In this document: piece after piece, positions 13,568-14,581 of the stretch
Numbering within the stretch: the first letter of the stretch is position 1
How the letters are laid out: the number at the start of each line of letters is the position of its first letter
Assembly (NCBI GenBank): GCA_947589165.1
Contig: CANQCH010000012.1
Location: 1-14,581, forward strand
DNA from: an uncultured Bacilli bacterium
GTDB lineage: Bacteria > Bacillota_I > Bacilli_A > RF39 > UBA660
DNA: 14,581 bases
Direction of reading: 5' to 3'
Notes under the pieces: model-generated
Told to the model about the DNA's origin: nothing
The model's database searches: none
What the model saw: the letters and a program-made list of their open reading frames with translations, nothing else
Program-made: the position numbers and the translations under genes

Positions 13568-14581
13568 TTATTTCAATAAAGACGGATCAAAATCAATGTT
13601 GTTTTTCTCAAGAGTGTAAATAACTCGAATAAGTTTTTTACAAACATGAGATAAAGCAACTCTATGGCATTTACCTTCAGAACGTTTCTTAAGGTAATAG
13701 TCATAAAAAGTTGGTGAATATCTTAAAATGGACATTGCAGTATTCATAAGAGAATATCTAAGATGACCAGAACCATGTTTAACCATCTTGCCATTAGAAT
13801 GTAATGTGCCAGATTGTATAATACTAGGTTCAAGCCCAGCAAAAGCTAACATTTTATTTGGATTAGAGAAATTAGAAATATCTCCATATTCAGATAAAAT
13901 GGAAGCAGCAGAAAATTCACCTAATCCAGGAATGGATAACATTCTGGGATTTAGTTCTTTGATAATTGTTGAAATTTGTTTATCTATTGGATCAATTTTA
14001 ACATTAAAGTCATTAATAAGAGAAACATAGGTAGAAATGAGTAAATCAGAATTATTATCATGGTAACCAACCGAGTTTTTAGCAAGTTCTTTTAATTTAG
14101 CAAATTTAGCATAAGAAAATTTACCATAAGAGATTTTTCTTAATGAATCATAATCTTTCATTAAAGCAATATGAGAAGCATTCTTATATTTGTCTAAAAT
14201 AAATAAAAGAGTATCAGAAATCATATTATTGAAGAAAGGTTTTAATTCAGGAAAAGATTTGTCTAATTCATTTGTTAGTAAAATTTCAAATTTACTTCTT
14301 TCTTTAATTAATTGTTCTCTAGTTCTACATAGTGACTTTAACGTATAAATGTTGTATAATAAATGCGAATTTGGTTTGTAAGGAACGGACAAGAGATAAC
14401 TAGCCACAGTAAGACTGTCTGCTTTATCTGTTTTGGTCCTACGTAAGCTACGAGCTTTTAAAAACTGATGAATGACAAGAGGATTCATTTTCATAAATGA
14501 ATAACCTTGATCAATTAAAAACAATTCCAAATTCAAAGAATAATGTCCAGTTGCTTCAAAAGCAATTCGGACATCGGATTT
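13568..14581 (-). CDS. IS110-family DEDD transposase (5' end outside window)
   Basis: The frame stays open to the window edge, so 338 residues are visible and roughly 50 are missing. Numbered from the window edge, VRIAFEATGHY carries the Glu of the DEDD site (residue 9), and TDKADS carries the last two Asp (52 and 55). The 43-residue gap is normal for this family. A helical, Lys-rich middle region precedes the C-terminal Tnp_20 domain: IPGLGEFSAASIL, FAGLEPSIIQSG with the probable catalytic Ser, HGSGHLRYSLMNTA and a final CHRVALSHVCKKLIRVIYTL. IS110 enzymes are recombinases guided by a noncoding bridge (seek) RNA made from the element's ends. The first Asp of the DEDD site would lie outside the window. 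All visible residues look intact, so it may be active. Confidence 0.92.
   Translation of the reverse strand, partial: KSDVRIAFEATGHYSLNLELFLIDQGYSFMKMNPLVIHQFLKARSLRRTKTDKADSLTVASYLLSVPYKPNSHLLYNIYTLKSLCRTREQLIKERSKFEILLTNELDKSFPELKPFFNNMISDTLLFILDKYKNASHIALMKDYDSLRKISYGKFSYAKFAKLKELAKNSVGYHDNNSDLLISTYVSLINDFNVKIDPIDKQISTIIKELNPRMLSIPGLGEFSAASILSEYGDISNFSNPNKMLAFAGLEPSIIQSGTLHSNGKMVKHGSGHLRYSLMNTAMSILRYSPTFYDYYLKKRSEGKCHRVALSHVCKKLIRVIYTLEKNNIDFDPSLLK

Larger units (their letters stand above)
13504..14581 (-). mobile_element. IS110-family insertion element, 3' part (boundary approximate)
   Basis: The transposase and its 3' flank lie here, with the rest beyond the window. The end of the element is not marked by a target duplication or clear terminal repeat, as expected for IS110-type elements. 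I place it near 13490-13505, where the host-like promoter and truncated frame stop. Codon choice in this segment is mixed (TCA, TCT, AGA, CTC), unlike the AGT- and TTA-dominated genes around it, which fits transfer. Confidence 0.65.

Noticed and set aside
13788..14030. Short + strand frame within the transposase gene
   Set aside because: It lies opposite the conserved Tnp_20 domain and has no supporting start signal.
1..14581. Alternative genetic code with TGA as Trp (Mollicutes style)
   Set aside because: TGA is a real stop at 2644-2646, where it overlaps the next start, and Trp residues at conserved positions (TrmB, GH31, TsaC) are TGG.
1..14581. CRISPR arrays, tRNA or rRNA genes
   Set aside because: No regularly spaced direct repeats, tRNA cloverleaf with CCA-like end, or rRNA sequence was seen on either strand.

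Overview
The window is very AT-rich DNA with a standard genetic code: Trp is TGG, and TGA ends the first gene. It has Gram-positive style Shine-Dalgarno (SD) sites and -10 boxes (TATAAT, often extended as TGnTATAAT), a DAP-type MurE, a SipW-type signal peptidase, a Cse60-like small protein and a T-box-like leader. Together these point to a low-GC Firmicute, probably an uncultured Bacilli or Mollicutes-related gut lineage. The lineage is inference. Gene spacing is tight, and several terminators and promoters share bases with neighbouring genes.

Region 1 (1-5650, + strand) is an exported surface-protein operon. It holds the end of a large multi-domain adhesin-like protein (Ig-like, two cadherin-like and one Flg_new/InlB-type domain). 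This is followed by a SipW/ER-type signal peptidase with a polybasic tail, a 195-residue TasA/camelysin-like candidate substrate and a 571-residue membrane-anchored protein of unknown function. All three non-peptidase proteins carry a hydrophobic segment followed by an S-(K/R)-Y motif. The layout recalls tapA-sipW-tasA.

Region 2 (5649-10114) is housekeeping and carbohydrate metabolism. tsaC (tRNA t6A synthesis) is predicted to be leaderless and is convergent with murE. A single 17-bp inverted repeat ends both genes and encodes the same last five residues, YIKTK, in each. A GH31 glycosidase is divergent from murE.

Region 3 (10092-11801) starts with a T-box-like antiterminator/terminator module that has no recognisable Stem I. 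It sits before a small membrane protein gene. An unknown 278-residue protein then follows a perfect-consensus sigma-A promoter, and after it comes a 56-residue Cse60-family gene.

Region 4 (11804-14581) has a small coiled-coil protein (- strand), trmB, an overlapping HAD phosphatase gene, and then a promoter plus SD leading into an aborted reading frame. The window ends inside an IS110-family (DEDD) transposase on the - strand. The element appears to have separated that promoter from its gene.

The strongest candidates for new biology are the Stem-I-less T-box module, the shared coding terminator of tsaC/murE, the SipW surface operon and the IS110 junction.
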